Assembly (NCBI GenBank): GCA_900552135.1
Contig: URYN01000007.1
Span: 28,018-92,017, forward strand
Direction: 5' to 3'
From: an uncultured Clostridium sp.
GTDB taxonomy: Bacteria; Bacillota; Clostridia; TANB77; CAG-508
Length of the DNA stretch: 64,000 nt
Program-made: the position numbers and the translations under genes
The notes under the pieces: generated by a model
The model's database searches: none
What the model was told of the DNA's origin: nothing
The model's input: the letters and a program-made list of their open reading frames with translations, nothing else
Part shown: positions 16,813 to 26,305 of the stretch, piece by piece
How the letters are laid out: each line of letters opens with the position of its first letter
Numbering within the stretch: position 1 is the stretch's first letter

Positions 16813-17673
16813 CTACACTCCCAAATAAACTTTATAATATTTAAAATATATATCTACTAACATATCAGTTGAGCCTTCATCGGCCAAATAACTAAAGTTA
16901 TTATCACCAATTTCTAATTGGAAAAATGTAGAACCACTTTCAACATAAGGAATCAAATTATATTCAACTGCATTTCTCGTTAATATTACAGATTTATTTC
17001 CTCTATTACAGTTAATCACTAGCTTATCATTTTTTATAAATTTATAATCAATAATAAAATTTTCTCCTGTATTTACATTACGAACTTCCAATTTATTTAC
17101 TATTCCTATAAATCGAACATCAATAATTAAACCTGTTTTACTTTCACTTTCATTTATAATAGTTGTAATTTTTTCTAATTGCAATGAAGAAAATTCTACA
17201 GGTTCATCAATGTTTATTGAAAATGGAAATGTAAAACCTGCAATAGCTTTGGAAATGCTTTTTATAATAGTTTCAACATCTTTAAAATAAGGATTTGGAC
17301 ATAATATAGATATTTGAGCAACTTGTTTTTGTGTAAAAGGCGAAACTTCCAAAGTTTGAACATATCCTTCAATATATACATCTCTTGAATTATTTTTATA
17401 ATAAATTTTACACCATTCTTTGTTTCTGAAATACTTATATAATTTTTGCCTATTAGTTTCAAGATCTCCATTTATATAAATTGTAATTACTATTTCACGA
17501 TTAGGAATTTTTGAACTAGTAAAAGAAGAGCCATCACCATTAGCATAACTTGAAGTATTAATTGTCGCATTAGGAGGATTTAATCCTTCAATTTTTGTTA
17601 CCTGAAAATTCTCTTCATTGTTTGTTAATTCTATTATTGAACCTTTTGTTGTTTCAATTTTTAATGAAAACAT
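16813..17673 (-). CDS. Distal tail protein (Dit)
   Basis: 286 aa. The N-terminal domain has the Dit pattern of short strands, a SSYANGDGSSFTSSK loop, NREIVITIYINGDLE and a YFRNKEWCKIYYKN segment. The C-terminal beta-rich domain is about 150-286. Dit forms a hexameric ring joining the tail tube to the tip. It directly follows the tape-measure gene. Confidence 0.82.
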   Translation of the reverse strand: MFSLKIETTKGSIIELTNNEENFQVTKIEGLNPPNATINTSSYANGDGSSFTSSKIPNREIVITIYINGDLETNRQKLYKYFRNKEWCKIYYKNNSRDVYIEGYVQTLEVSPFTQKQVAQISILCPNPYFKDVETIIKSISKAIAGFTFPFSINIDEPVEFSSLQLEKITTIINESESKTGLIIDVRFIGIVNKLEVRNVNTGENFIIDYKFIKNDKLVINCNRGNKSVILTRNAVEYNLIPYVESGSTFFQLEIGDNNFSYLADEGSTDMLVDIYFKYYKVYLGV

Positions 17674-17692
17674 TTCTATTACCTCCTAACTA

Positions 17693-20600
17693 TTATGTCG
17701 TAGCTGATACCAAATTTAATAAATTCTTTGTTTGTCTATATAATTCCAATCTTGAGGGTTGTTTATTAGCATTTATTACTTGAGTAAAGTTATTAACATT
17801 AGATGTTGTATTAGATATGTTGTTTGCATTATATGCATTACCTTTAAGTTGTTTTCGCATATCATCTGCTACTGCCTTTATCCAATATTTATTTCTTTCA
17901 AGTGGAACAACCGCTTCAGCTCCATTACCTTCTAGTAATCCAACTTGTCCTTTTCTTAATACTGTACCTCTTTCTAATTCAGGAATTTGAGGAACTGATA
18001 TTCTAGAAATTAATCCTGAAAATGGTTTTGCACCTACAATTTCTATATCTCTAATTTTGTCCAGTACATTATTAATTGCATTAAATGGAATAGAAACCAC
18101 CTTATTTATTCCTCTAATAATTCCATTAACAATATTTTTAAATGCATTAACAATTCCATCTTTTATTCCATCAAAAATTTTTCCTCCTGTTGAAAATACA
18201 TCTTTAACTTTTTGCCATGCATTTTGGAATGTTTCTCTAAAGAAATTTGCAACATTAGAAAATACATTTTTTATTCCATTCCATGCATTAGAAGCTCCAT
18301 TTTTAAAATTATTCCACATATTTCCAAAGAAGTTTGCAACTGGTGTTATAACTGTAGATTGAAACCATGTCGCTACTGTTACGAATATTCCTTTTATACC
18401 TTCCCATGCTGTGCTTGCTGCATTTTTAATTCCATTCCATAAATTAGTAAAAAATTGTGTTAATGGTGTTATAACTGTATTCTGAAACCATGTTGCTACT
18501 ACTGTAAATATTCCTTTTATACCTTCCCATGCTGTGTTTGCTGCATTTTTTATTCCATTCCATAGATTAGTAAAAAATTGTGTTAATGGTGTTATAATAT
18601 GTTCATTAAACCAATTTGAAACTACACCCCATATAAGTACAATTGCATTCCAACAACCTTGTGCTAATTGTGCAATTACTTGAAATACACTTGCTATAAA
18701 ATTCCATATACTTGTAAACAGTTGTGTAAACCAAGAAACCAATGGTTGAAAAAAATTCTTAATTGGTGTAATTACCTTATCATTAAACCATTGGGCAACA
18801 GTAGACCATATATTCTTTATTCCTTCCCAAATATTTTGAAAGAAATCTTTAACAGCCTTAAATCCATTTACAATTCCATTTTTAGCCTCTGTAAATTTAT
18901 TTGTGAACCATGTACCAACTGATGAAAATATATTTTTTATATTTTGCCAAGCATCTCCAAAATGATCAGTTAGAAATTTATCAATATTTTGAAATACTTT
19001 TCCTATTGCTCCAAGAACATGATCTTTAAACCAAGACCCTACATTTGAAAATATTCCTTTTATATCTTCCCAAGCTCCTTTAAAATCTCCTGAAAAAACT
19101 TTTGTTATAGCAGAAAATAATAATTTTAAATTATCAAAAATCATTTTAAAATAACTTGTTACTGTATCCCATACAACTTTAATATTCTCCCAAGCCGTTT
19201 TGAAATATCCAACTATAAAATCAATAGCTGGTTGAACTGCTTTTTTTATATTTTCCCAAAGTCCAATCCAAAAATTTCTGAATTTTTCTGACTTGTTCCA
19301 AAGAACAACAAATGCTGCTACTAATCCTGCTATTAATGCAACTACAATTCCTATCGGATTTGCACTCATTGCAACATTTAATAACCATTGTGCAACTGTC
19401 GCTCCTTCTTGTGCTGTTTTAAATGCTTGAAAAGCTTTTACTGCTTTAAATATCATATTTGAAACATTTAATGTTAGCATTGCTGTTGCCATTCCTGTAA
19501 TTCCTGCAATTACTTCATCTTTATTATCAACAATCCATTTTATTAGTTCACTTATTTTAGGTGTTATCTCTCCAATTGCTTTTTTTATTCCATCAAGAGC
19601 ACCTGCAATATTCTCTGCACCTATTTGTTCAATGATATTTGCTAGTCCGTTAGAAATTGCTGTTTTAACATTTGTCATACTTGTTTCAATTCCACCTGAT
19701 GCGTCTAATGCTTGTTGTTGAAAAGAAGCTAAACTACCTCCACCATCTGTATTCAACTTAACAATAGCATCTTTTATTTGTTGTGTTGTTACTTTTCCAT
19801 CTTGCCATGCAGAAAATAAGTCTTGTGATTTTTTTCCTGCTCCCATTACCGCTTCTGCTATTTGATTCATTTGAGCAGGCATTGCTCCATTTATAATAGT
19901 CCAACTTTGTAAATCAGGCTTTCCTTTTGCAATTATTTGATACCATTGTTGCATTGCACTACTTGCTATTTCTTGCCCTTGTCCACCAGCCAATGTCGCA
20001 TTGTTTAATGATAATGTAAGTTCTGTTGCTTCGTCTATGTTTCCACTTAATGCTGCATATTGTTGTTGCATACTCATAATATTAGGCAATGTTGTTGGTA
20101 AGCCTTCAATTCCTTTTTTTAGTTTCTGAGTTGTATCTGTAACTGCATCTGTTGTATATCCTAAATTTTGCATTGTTTTTTTGTATGAATTTATTGTATC
20201 AACCCTTGCAATTGCAGAATTCAACTGTCCATTTATTTCACTTACTAATTTTTTTATTCCACTCGATATTAAATTTGCTATTGTAGCATTTAATGTTGTA
20301 AAACCTTTATTAGCTTTTTCTGTATTTATATTACTTAAACTATTATCCAATTCATCTGCAGCAGATGATGCATTTTCCAACTTTTCTTTATTAGTTTTTA
20401 GTTTTGTTGATAAGGTTTCAATATCTTTTGATAATGATTTTGCCTCTGCTGAATGTTTTCCTTGCTCTAATACTACATTTTGATATTTGCTTTTTAGTTC
20501 ATCTAATTCTTTTTGTTGTTTTTCAATTTTACCAGTTAATGTTTCTGTTTGTGTTGCAACTCTATTTTCTTGGCTTTTTACTTCAGTTAACACACTATTA

Positions 20601-21079
20601 TAGTTTTTTATTTCTTTTTCTGTTTTATTTACTGCACCTTGCTGTTCTAAAATTTTTGTTTTTAGATCATCAGAAGCCTTTTTGTTTGAAATTTGTTCTT
20701 GTTCTGCAAGTTTTAATTCTTTTTGATATTTTCTATATTCTTCCGAGGTTTTTGAAACACCTTTATCTGCTAAATCTTGTAACTTTGATTTTAAAATCTC
20801 TACAACTTTTCCATTTTCAGTATAAGCCTTATCCATTTCATTTTGTTGTTTTTTATAATTTTCTAACTTATTCTTTTGTTCTGTTAAAATTGTATTTAAT
20901 GACTTTAATTTAGCACTTACCCCGTCACTCGATTTACTCCAATCATCCATTCCTGCTGCAACTGCTTTAAACTCAGCTTGTGCTAATCTCATATTTTTAT
21001 TTGCTTCGGTTATTCCTCTTTTTAAATCAGATATATCAGCTTTATAATATGTTGTAATATCCTGACCTTTCGTAGACAT
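17693..21079 (-). CDS. Tail tape-measure protein
   Basis: 1128 aa from ATG 21079, chosen for AGAGGTGG eight bases upstream (an in-frame ATG at 21115 has none). Order: coiled coil (about 10-260), a conserved tape-measure domain (about 290-500), hydrophobic helices (about 545-625), and then about ten copies of a Trp-rich unit such as W..IK.IF..V..WF (about 625-980). The C-terminal end is VLRKGQVGLLEGNGAEAVVPLERN. It fixes tail length and is ejected with DNA. The repeats are also visible at DNA level near 18.36-18.60 kb. Confidence 0.93.
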   Translation of the reverse strand: MSTKGQDITTYYKADISDLKRGITEANKNMRLAQAEFKAVAAGMDDWSKSSDGVSAKLKSLNTILTEQKNKLENYKKQQNEMDKAYTENGKVVEILKSKLQDLADKGVSKTSEEYRKYQKELKLAEQEQISNKKASDDLKTKILEQQGAVNKTEKEIKNYNSVLTEVKSQENRVATQTETLTGKIEKQQKELDELKSKYQNVVLEQGKHSAEAKSLSKDIETLSTKLKTNKEKLENASSAADELDNSLSNINTEKANKGFTTLNATIANLISSGIKKLVSEINGQLNSAIARVDTINSYKKTMQNLGYTTDAVTDTTQKLKKGIEGLPTTLPNIMSMQQQYAALSGNIDEATELTLSLNNATLAGGQGQEIASSAMQQWYQIIAKGKPDLQSWTIINGAMPAQMNQIAEAVMGAGKKSQDLFSAWQDGKVTTQQIKDAIVKLNTDGGGSLASFQQQALDASGGIETSMTNVKTAISNGLANIIEQIGAENIAGALDGIKKAIGEITPKISELIKWIVDNKDEVIAGITGMATAMLTLNVSNMIFKAVKAFQAFKTAQEGATVAQWLLNVAMSANPIGIVVALIAGLVAAFVVLWNKSEKFRNFWIGLWENIKKAVQPAIDFIVGYFKTAWENIKVVWDTVTSYFKMIFDNLKLLFSAITKVFSGDFKGAWEDIKGIFSNVGSWFKDHVLGAIGKVFQNIDKFLTDHFGDAWQNIKNIFSSVGTWFTNKFTEAKNGIVNGFKAVKDFFQNIWEGIKNIWSTVAQWFNDKVITPIKNFFQPLVSWFTQLFTSIWNFIASVFQVIAQLAQGCWNAIVLIWGVVSNWFNEHIITPLTQFFTNLWNGIKNAANTAWEGIKGIFTVVATWFQNTVITPLTQFFTNLWNGIKNAASTAWEGIKGIFVTVATWFQSTVITPVANFFGNMWNNFKNGASNAWNGIKNVFSNVANFFRETFQNAWQKVKDVFSTGGKIFDGIKDGIVNAFKNIVNGIIRGINKVVSIPFNAINNVLDKIRDIEIVGAKPFSGLISRISVPQIPELERGTVLRKGQVGLLEGNGAEAVVPLERNKYWIKAVADDMRKQLKGNAYNANNISNTTSNVNNFTQVINANKQPSRLELYRQTKNLLNLVSATT

Positions 21080-21139
21080 GTTTCCACCTCTTTTCTTAAA
21101 TACATAAAAAAGCACTAGCTATAATAGCCAATGCTTTTT

Positions 21140-21373
21140 TTAATCTGTTACTGGTACATAACATCTTTTTTTACCATTTACCTCTTTAATATGTGTTTTG
21201 CTTTCCCTTTTGTTTGATCTATTATTAAGTCTTCTAACTAATAACATAACTGTAGAAAATCGCTGTTTTCTAATATCAAATGGGCTCAAACTCGGAAAAG
21301 TTTCGCATATACTAATTTGTAAATCAAAAAGTATTTCATAGAGGGAAACGTCATCATAGTTTCCCTTATTTAG
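21140..21373 (-). CDS. Tail assembly chaperone extension reached by -1 frameshift (gpGT-like)
   Basis: Open for 77 codons from the slippery site to TAA 21140-21142, without an ATG or RBS of its own. It reads ...NYDDVSLYEILFDLQ... ending CYVPVTD. It lies between the first chaperone ORF and the tape-measure gene, exactly where siphoviruses encode the frameshift-dependent T part of gpG/gpGT. The full fusion would be about 188 aa. Confidence 0.82.
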   Translation of the reverse strand, partial: LNKGNYDDVSLYEILFDLQISICETFPSLSPFDIRKQRFSTVMLLVRRLNNRSNKRESKTHIKEVNGKKRCYVPVTD

Positions 21374-21705
21374 TTTTTTTCATCTACACCTTTATTTATT
21401 TCTAATATACTAGATTTTACAATTGCAACTAATACTTTTGTTATATCTTTAACTTTTGTGTTTTTTAATTCACTATCTGTTAAACCTTCGAATACATCTT
21501 TTAGCAATTCTTTTATTGTTCCCATTCCCTTTGGAATAGCTTTTACAACTACCATTGCTATTTCTGTATCAGTACCAGTTTTTATTTGATCTACATCTAT
21601 TAAGTCCATAAAATCCTCTACTGTTCCAAACATTAAATCGTATGTATCAGTTGAGTATGTTTTTTCTATGTTCTTTTTATTATAAATATTTAATTTTAAT
21701 TCCAT
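21370..21705 (-). CDS. Tail assembly chaperone, short form (gpG-like)
   Basis: 111 aa, acidic, small. Begins with a KLNIYNKKNIEKTYSTDTYDLMFGTVEDFMDLID pattern typical of phage tail chaperones preceding the tape measure. It ends DEKN just at a run of seven As followed by C. It helps coat the tape-measure protein until tail tube polymerisation. The frameshift product extends it. Confidence 0.8.
   Translation of the reverse strand: MELKLNIYNKKNIEKTYSTDTYDLMFGTVEDFMDLIDVDQIKTGTDTEIAMVVVKAIPKGMGTIKELLKDVFEGLTDSELKNTKVKDITKVLVAIVKSSILEINKGVDEKN
21373..21379 (-). promoter_or_regulatory. Programmed -1 frameshift slippery heptamer
   Basis: A AAA AAC, in the zero frame as AAA-AAC directly before the TAA stop. 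Slipping back one base continues into the open frame below. It matches the X XXY YYZ consensus. Confidence 0.82.
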
Positions 21706-21728
21706 TTTCTATTTCCTTTCTTTCAAAA

Positions 21729-22337
21729 TTAGGCTGTAGCTTTCAAATCATCAGGTGTTGTTACTTTATCGAAGAATGTATCTAGATTTGCTTTTCCATC
21801 ATTATCTACACTTAAATATTTACAAGGTTTATTTCCTGCCTTTGCAAATTTTACAGCTGTTTGTATTGATGTATATGTATATTCCATATTTGTAGCATCA
21901 GTACCATCATTCTTTGTATTATGTGTTTTGTTTCCACCAGTAAATTTTCCTTTATAAATCCAGTTATATTCTTCTACACCACTAACAGTATCAGCAATAT
22001 AACCTAATGCAAAGTATTTTTTCTTCTTTTGAGTACCAATTAAAGCTCCTGTTGCTTCATCATATGTTGTTCCTTCAATTAGTGCTCTTGTTTTCTTTTC
22101 TACAACTGATACTGTTAATGTATATGTATCAGCTCCTTCTGAATCAACAACAATAGCAGCCATATCATCATAATAATGTGTTTCACTTGATTCGCTTACT
22201 TCTCCACTTACGGATTGTACTCCAGCTAATCTTATTACATCACCATAAGTAGCAACTGTTTCTCCCTTTTCATTAACTGTTTCAGTTAATTCGGCAACAA
22301 CCAAATTTTTTACACCTCTATATTCTTCAAATTTCAT
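21729..22337 (-). CDS. Major tail tube protein
   Basis: 202 aa from ATG 22337, chosen because AGGAGG lies nine bases upstream; an in-frame ATG 24 bases earlier overlaps the previous gene. It has many short beta strands, a FALGYIADTVSGVEEYNWIYKGKF segment, and the position before the tail chaperone expected for the tube protein. The fold resembles gpV-like tail tubes. Confidence 0.82.
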   Translation of the reverse strand: MKFEEYRGVKNLVVAELTETVNEKGETVATYGDVIRLAGVQSVSGEVSESSETHYYDDMAAIVVDSEGADTYTLTVSVVEKKTRALIEGTTYDEATGALIGTQKKKKYFALGYIADTVSGVEEYNWIYKGKFTGGNKTHNTKNDGTDATNMEYTYTSIQTAVKFAKAGNKPCKYLSVDNDGKANLDTFFDKVTTPDDLKATA

Positions 22338-22350
22338 TGTTTTTTTCCTC

Positions 22351-22692
22351 CTATTTTTCAATTATTTGGACATTTATACCACGTCCGGTATGGGTAGGTT
22401 CATCACTAATAAGATCATGACCTTTACCATTTACAATAAATTCTTTTTTTATTAATTTTTCTTTTGCATCTAGCAATAATTTATTTATTTTTTCAGGATC
22501 ACTTGAATAGACATTTAAGTCAAAATCCCATATATAAGTATTAGATTCGTTATCATAATGAGAACCATCATCACTTGTATTATTCCAAAATGTAAAAAAA
22601 GTTTCAGGGTAATTTTCATCTTCACTTAAAGATCCTTGTTTAATAATTGGATATCCCATCTCTTTTATTGTTTTTATTAATAATTCTTCCAT
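22351..22692 (-). CDS. Tail terminator-like protein
   Basis: 113 aa; residues fit the small alpha/beta tail terminator fold, with a FTFWNNTSDDGSHYDNESNTY strand region and late KKEFIVNGKGHDL. It lies between the HK97 gp10-like protein and the tail tube, the usual slot. It would cap the growing tail. Confidence 0.68.
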   Translation of the reverse strand: MEELLIKTIKEMGYPIIKQGSLSEDENYPETFFTFWNNTSDDGSHYDNESNTYIWDFDLNVYSSDPEKINKLLLDAKEKLIKKEFIVNGKGHDLISDEPTHTGRGINVQIIEK

Positions 22693-23135
22693 TACATTAC
22701 CTCCAATTTTCTCAATTCACTAAAAAATATATCTTCTTGCTTTTCAATAACTTCATCATGAGTTTTTTTACCCCAAAATGTATCATACATTTTTTGATTC
22801 TTCATATACCTTGGTGTTCCATATATCATAAAAATTGAAGCCAGTCCTCCTTGGCTTATGCTAAAACCTACTGGTACACTTCCAACAGTTCCATTCCATT
22901 GAATGTTAGCATCTTTTTTTAAAGCTTTTGCAGTTTGACCTGTTGAGTATTTTCCTTTTGCAGGTAAATTATTCTTTTGAACTGCTACTCCTGCCTTTTG
23001 AGTTATTATTTTATGAGTTTCAATAAGACCTTTATTGGTTATCTCTTTTACATTACCATTTAATGTATTCATTTTTGAAATAACTTCATCAAATCCTTCA
23101 AACTCTATTCCCATTTTGTTTTTATATTTACTCAT
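22692..23135 (-). CDS. HK97 gp10-family head-tail protein
   Basis: 147 aa. N-terminal GIEFEGFDEVISKM and later KGLIETHKIITQKAGVAVQKN..P..TGQTAKALK are the usual gp10 arrangement, ending with GTPRYMKNQKMYDTFW. It overlaps the next gene by one base. Confidence 0.8.
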   Translation of the reverse strand: MSKYKNKMGIEFEGFDEVISKMNTLNGNVKEITNKGLIETHKIITQKAGVAVQKNNLPAKGKYSTGQTAKALKKDANIQWNGTVGSVPVGFSISQGGLASIFMIYGTPRYMKNQKMYDTFWGKKTHDEVIEKQEDIFFSELRKLEVM

Positions 23136-23141
23136 AATTTT

Positions 23142-23531
23142 TTAAGCTCCACCTTTAATTCTTTTTATTTTAAATTTTAAAAATTGGTGTCTTTGGTTTA
23201 TATCTTCCGGTTCATTTATAATATCAAATATAGCCCCATCATTAGCTCTTGCAATTCTGCAAGCACTAGTAATATCAGGTCTATACATAGTTTCAATATT
23301 GGCTGTATCTTCAATAGAATACACACCATTTACATTTCGTTCTGTACCACCATACGTTTTAAAACTACCAAAGAATAGATTAATTGAATTTCCTTTTTTA
23401 TCTTTAACATTTAAAGCCTCTTCTATTGATGGATATTCTTTTTTTACTACTCCCCTAACATTATTAATTGACTTTGGTATTAATAAAATAAGTGGTATAG
23501 GATTTGTTATATTTATTGAAAATCCACTCAT
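23142..23531 (-). CDS. Head closure / head-tail adaptor protein
   Basis: 129 aa, small beta-barrel-like protein with VNGVYSIEDTANIETMYRPDI in the middle, as in head-closure proteins. It overlaps the connector gene stop and start by four bases. Confidence 0.65.
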   Translation of the reverse strand: MSGFSINITNPIPLILLIPKSINNVRGVVKKEYPSIEEALNVKDKKGNSINLFFGSFKTYGGTERNVNGVYSIEDTANIETMYRPDITSACRIARANDGAIFDIINEPEDINQRHQFLKFKIKRIKGGA

Positions 23532-23779
23532 TTTTCATCACCATCCTTAAGTGCTAATTGAGTGGCTCTTTGCCAAAAATATGTTGATAAATTTGATTTT
23601 TGAAAATAAACATCATCAATACCTCTTGCAATTACTCCAGCTGATTTTTCATCATTAACAATAGATGGTGCTATTCCCCCATCTATCATTAATTGTTTGA
23701 TTTCATCAATCCAGCCTTGAATAATATCATCTTGGTAATTTCCTGTAATTCCCAAGCATTCCTTTACTTTTTCTAACAT
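23528..23779 (-). CDS. Head-tail connector (gp6/gp15-like)
   Basis: 83 aa, helical, beginning MLEKVKECLGITGNYQDDIIQGWIDE, the hallmark of phage head-tail connectors that bind under the portal. Position after capsid supports this. Confidence 0.78.
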   Translation of the reverse strand: MLEKVKECLGITGNYQDDIIQGWIDEIKQLMIDGGIAPSIVNDEKSAGVIARGIDDVYFQKSNLSTYFWQRATQLALKDGDEK

Positions 23780-23794
23780 ATTACTGCTCCTTTT

Positions 23795-24220
23795 TTAGTC
23801 TACTTTTTCAACTAATCTTCTTGTATCAGATAATAATTCACTTGCTCTTTCTTTCTCAAATTCAACAATATCATTTTCTTTATAGTCTCTATCATTGTAT
23901 TTGTCTGTAAATGCAATTCTAATTTTAAGTCTTATTTTTTCATTATCTGATCTTTTGTTGTTTGTCTTTCTACTTGTTTTTTCTTTCTCTTCTTGTTCTT
24001 CTAAATGTTCTGTCTTTTCTTCAGTTTTTTCTGTAGATTCTTCATCTACATCAGTATTTTTTTCAATTGTAACTTCAGGTGAATTAACATCTATTACATC
24101 ATTTTCCTTTAAATCTTCTCCTGATACAATATCATTTTCATTAATTACAACTTGTTCTTTTTCAACAATTTCATTTTTTTCAACAGTTGTTTCATTTGCT
24201 TGATTTTGTGTTTTTGCCAT
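23795..24220 (-). CDS. Acidic capsid-region protein, unknown
   Basis: 141 aa. The first 100 residues are low complexity, dominated by Glu, Lys, Asn and Thr. The last 40 residues form a small folded part reading IRIAFTDKYNDRDYKENDIVEFEKERASELL. This C-terminal motif is common in phage structural-region proteins; function not known. It lies between capsid and connector genes. Confidence 0.6.
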   Translation of the reverse strand: MAKTQNQANETTVEKNEIVEKEQVVINENDIVSGEDLKENDVIDVNSPEVTIEKNTDVDEESTEKTEEKTEHLEEQEEKEKTSRKTNNKRSDNEKIRLKIRIAFTDKYNDRDYKENDIVEFEKERASELLSDTRRLVEKVD

Positions 24221-24276
24221 TTTATATACTCTCCTTTTTAAAAATAATGAATTAAGGGGATTATCATCCCCTCATC

Positions 24277-25665
24277 TTACCCTTTTACAGATTTTTTTAA
24301 TAAATAGATATAGTTTGTGTTTAATGGTTTACCATCTAAAATAACTAAACCTTTTGTAATCCATTTGTTTTTATCTTCATCGAAATATCTCTTATATCCA
24401 AATGTCATATTTGAGTTAATACCATAAGCTTTTTCAGGAACCCAGAATATTCCAAAATATTCTCCATTTGCACATAAATCAAATGATTTGAATAAATCTT
24501 GTTCTGTTCTAAGTACAGGATATTCATTGAATTTATATTGTTTATCACTAGCATCAAATCCAGCCTTATTTATTGGTTGATTATTAGCATCTTTTAAAGT
24601 ACATAAATTACCTACATAAGTTTGTTTTGCCATAGCAAATTCAGGATTAGCTCCTTCCATTCCTAAAGGTATATTAGCAAATAATTTTTTCTCCCATGCT
24701 GTCCAATCAGCAATTTCCTCTTCTGTAAATTCTATAATATTAGCTGCTGGAATTCTTTTTAATCCTGCTGCAACATCTGTAAGTATTCCTGTTGGTTGTG
24801 CATTTCCTGTACCTTTTAAAACTGCTATATCTCTAGCTTTTAAATAAGCTGATAATAAAGCATTTATTAATTCTTTTTCAAATACTTCTACACTTAATAT
24901 GCTTTGTAGTAAAGATTGTGCTATTCTTATTTCTCCTATATGGTAAGAGAATAAAACGCTTCCTTTAGCTCCATCTACTTTTTGATCTGCACTAACACCA
25001 TGTTCTTTGTCATTTCCTTCCGTTCCACTCCATGTGAATGTTGCGTCAAAATCAGCTATTGGAACTTCAACACCACCTTGAACATTTAACATACGAACTC
25101 TTGAAGAAAATTGTCCATATGAACCTTCTATTTTTTTGATTAATTCTTGTAATACTGTATGTGGAATTAATACTCCTAATTCTTCACTTGTTACTTCTCC
25201 TGCTGCTCTTGTTTCAGCACGATATTGTGTTAATATTTCATTTAATTTTGCACTTCTTGTTCCTGTTTGAGCATATTGTTTGAATGCCATTCTATATTCC
25301 ATTGAAGAAAGTATATCTTCTTCATTATTTGAAGCTTGTCCTCTTTGATTCATTTTTGCTCCTCCTATGACATTTAAAACTGCATTTGGATTAAATCCAT
25401 TTGCACTTCTTCCTTCGTCTGCTTTATCATCTTTTTTGTCATCTTTTTTATCTTCTGCACCATCATCATTGCTATCACCATTTCCGTTGTCATCCTCTAA
25501 TTTTTTTAGTTGTTCCTCTGCATCATTAATTTCATCTCTTAATGCTATTAGTGTTTCTCCTAAACTTCTTACCTCATCAATATCTTGTGAGTTTTTCATT
25601 CTTTCTTCTTTGTCCTTTAATTCTTTTCTTTTTCTTTCAATTAAACTTTGTAAAAATTTTTTCAT
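24277..25665 (-). CDS. Major capsid protein, HK97 fold
   Basis: 462 aa. Residues 1-60 are coiled coil (scaffold-like delta domain), then an acidic linker (60-90) and the capsid domain. Features include EVTSEELGVLIPHTVLQELIKK, a VEVPIADFDATFTWSGTEG region, and a C-terminal FGYKRYFDED segment. The neighbouring protease presumably removes the N-terminal region around residue 100-130. It forms the head shell. Confidence 0.92.
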   Translation of the reverse strand: MKKFLQSLIERKRKELKDKEERMKNSQDIDEVRSLGETLIALRDEINDAEEQLKKLEDDNGNGDSNDDGAEDKKDDKKDDKADEGRSANGFNPNAVLNVIGGAKMNQRGQASNNEEDILSSMEYRMAFKQYAQTGTRSAKLNEILTQYRAETRAAGEVTSEELGVLIPHTVLQELIKKIEGSYGQFSSRVRMLNVQGGVEVPIADFDATFTWSGTEGNDKEHGVSADQKVDGAKGSVLFSYHIGEIRIAQSLLQSILSVEVFEKELINALLSAYLKARDIAVLKGTGNAQPTGILTDVAAGLKRIPAANIIEFTEEEIADWTAWEKKLFANIPLGMEGANPEFAMAKQTYVGNLCTLKDANNQPINKAGFDASDKQYKFNEYPVLRTEQDLFKSFDLCANGEYFGIFWVPEKAYGINSNMTFGYKRYFDEDKNKWITKGLVILDGKPLNTNYIYLLKKSVKG

Positions 25666-25666
25666 T

Positions 25667-26305
25667 TTAAAATCCTCCTAATAAATATTTTATTTTTAGC
25701 TTTTCAAGCTCTAATTGTTTTGGAGTAGTCTCCACCGCTCCACTTCTAGCAGTGTCCACCGCTAGTCGTGCAGTATCCACCGCACTTTTATCTCTAGCAG
25801 ATATTGAAGTATCTTCATATGCAGGAAATGTAACTGCACTAACTTCAACAACTGTTGAAATTGATTTAATATGTCTTGTTGGATAATCTGTGTCTAAATC
25901 TTCCCATTCTTCATCTTCGATTCCAAACATAAAAGACATACCTGTTATGTCTCCTCTCTCTATTGCACTATATAAATTTCTAGCTTCTGTATTATTTTCT
26001 ATATCTAATTCAACTTGAATTTCCATTCCTTTATCATCAACAGATAACTGCATTGTTGAATTTTTTGTATTTCTTCTTGATCTTGCAAGAGGTATCTTTG
26101 ATTGATCATGATTTACTAAAAATCTAACATCCTCTAAATTCGTATTTTTCAATGCTCCTTTTTCAATTACCTCTGCAAACATTCCTGCAATATCAGTTTT
26201 ACTTTCATATACTATTGGCCTTCCAATTATTATATTTCCTCTTTTTTCATCTTTTTGAGCACGTATATCGAAGTCATAATTTCTTCTAATTAACTCCTTG
26301 TTCAT
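25667..26305 (-). CDS. HK97-family prohead protease
   Basis: 213 aa from ATG 26305, preceded by GGAGGTAACAAAG; the in-frame upstream ATG at 26386 lies inside the portal gene. The sequence fits the U35 herpesvirus-like prohead protease: GRPIVYESKTDIAG, the catalytic-His region FLVNHDQSKIPLARS, and SAVTFPAYEDTSISARDK at the end of the domain. It cleaves the capsid delta domain. The C-terminal tail has an imperfect A-V-D-T-A-R repeat. Confidence 0.88.
   Translation of the reverse strand: MNKELIRRNYDFDIRAQKDEKRGNIIIGRPIVYESKTDIAGMFAEVIEKGALKNTNLEDVRFLVNHDQSKIPLARSRRNTKNSTMQLSVDDKGMEIQVELDIENNTEARNLYSAIERGDITGMSFMFGIEDEEWEDLDTDYPTRHIKSISTVVEVSAVTFPAYEDTSISARDKSAVDTARLAVDTARSGAVETTPKQLELEKLKIKYLLGGF

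Noticed and set aside
18360..18600. DNA repeats in the tape-measure gene as a second DGR VR or mobile repeat
   Set aside because: The repeats encode the usual Trp-rich tape-measure units and differences are not limited to one base type.
23895..24203. Plus-strand ORF opposite the acidic capsid-region gene
   Set aside because: It is a mirror of a low-complexity Glu/Lys-rich gene and lacks an RBS.
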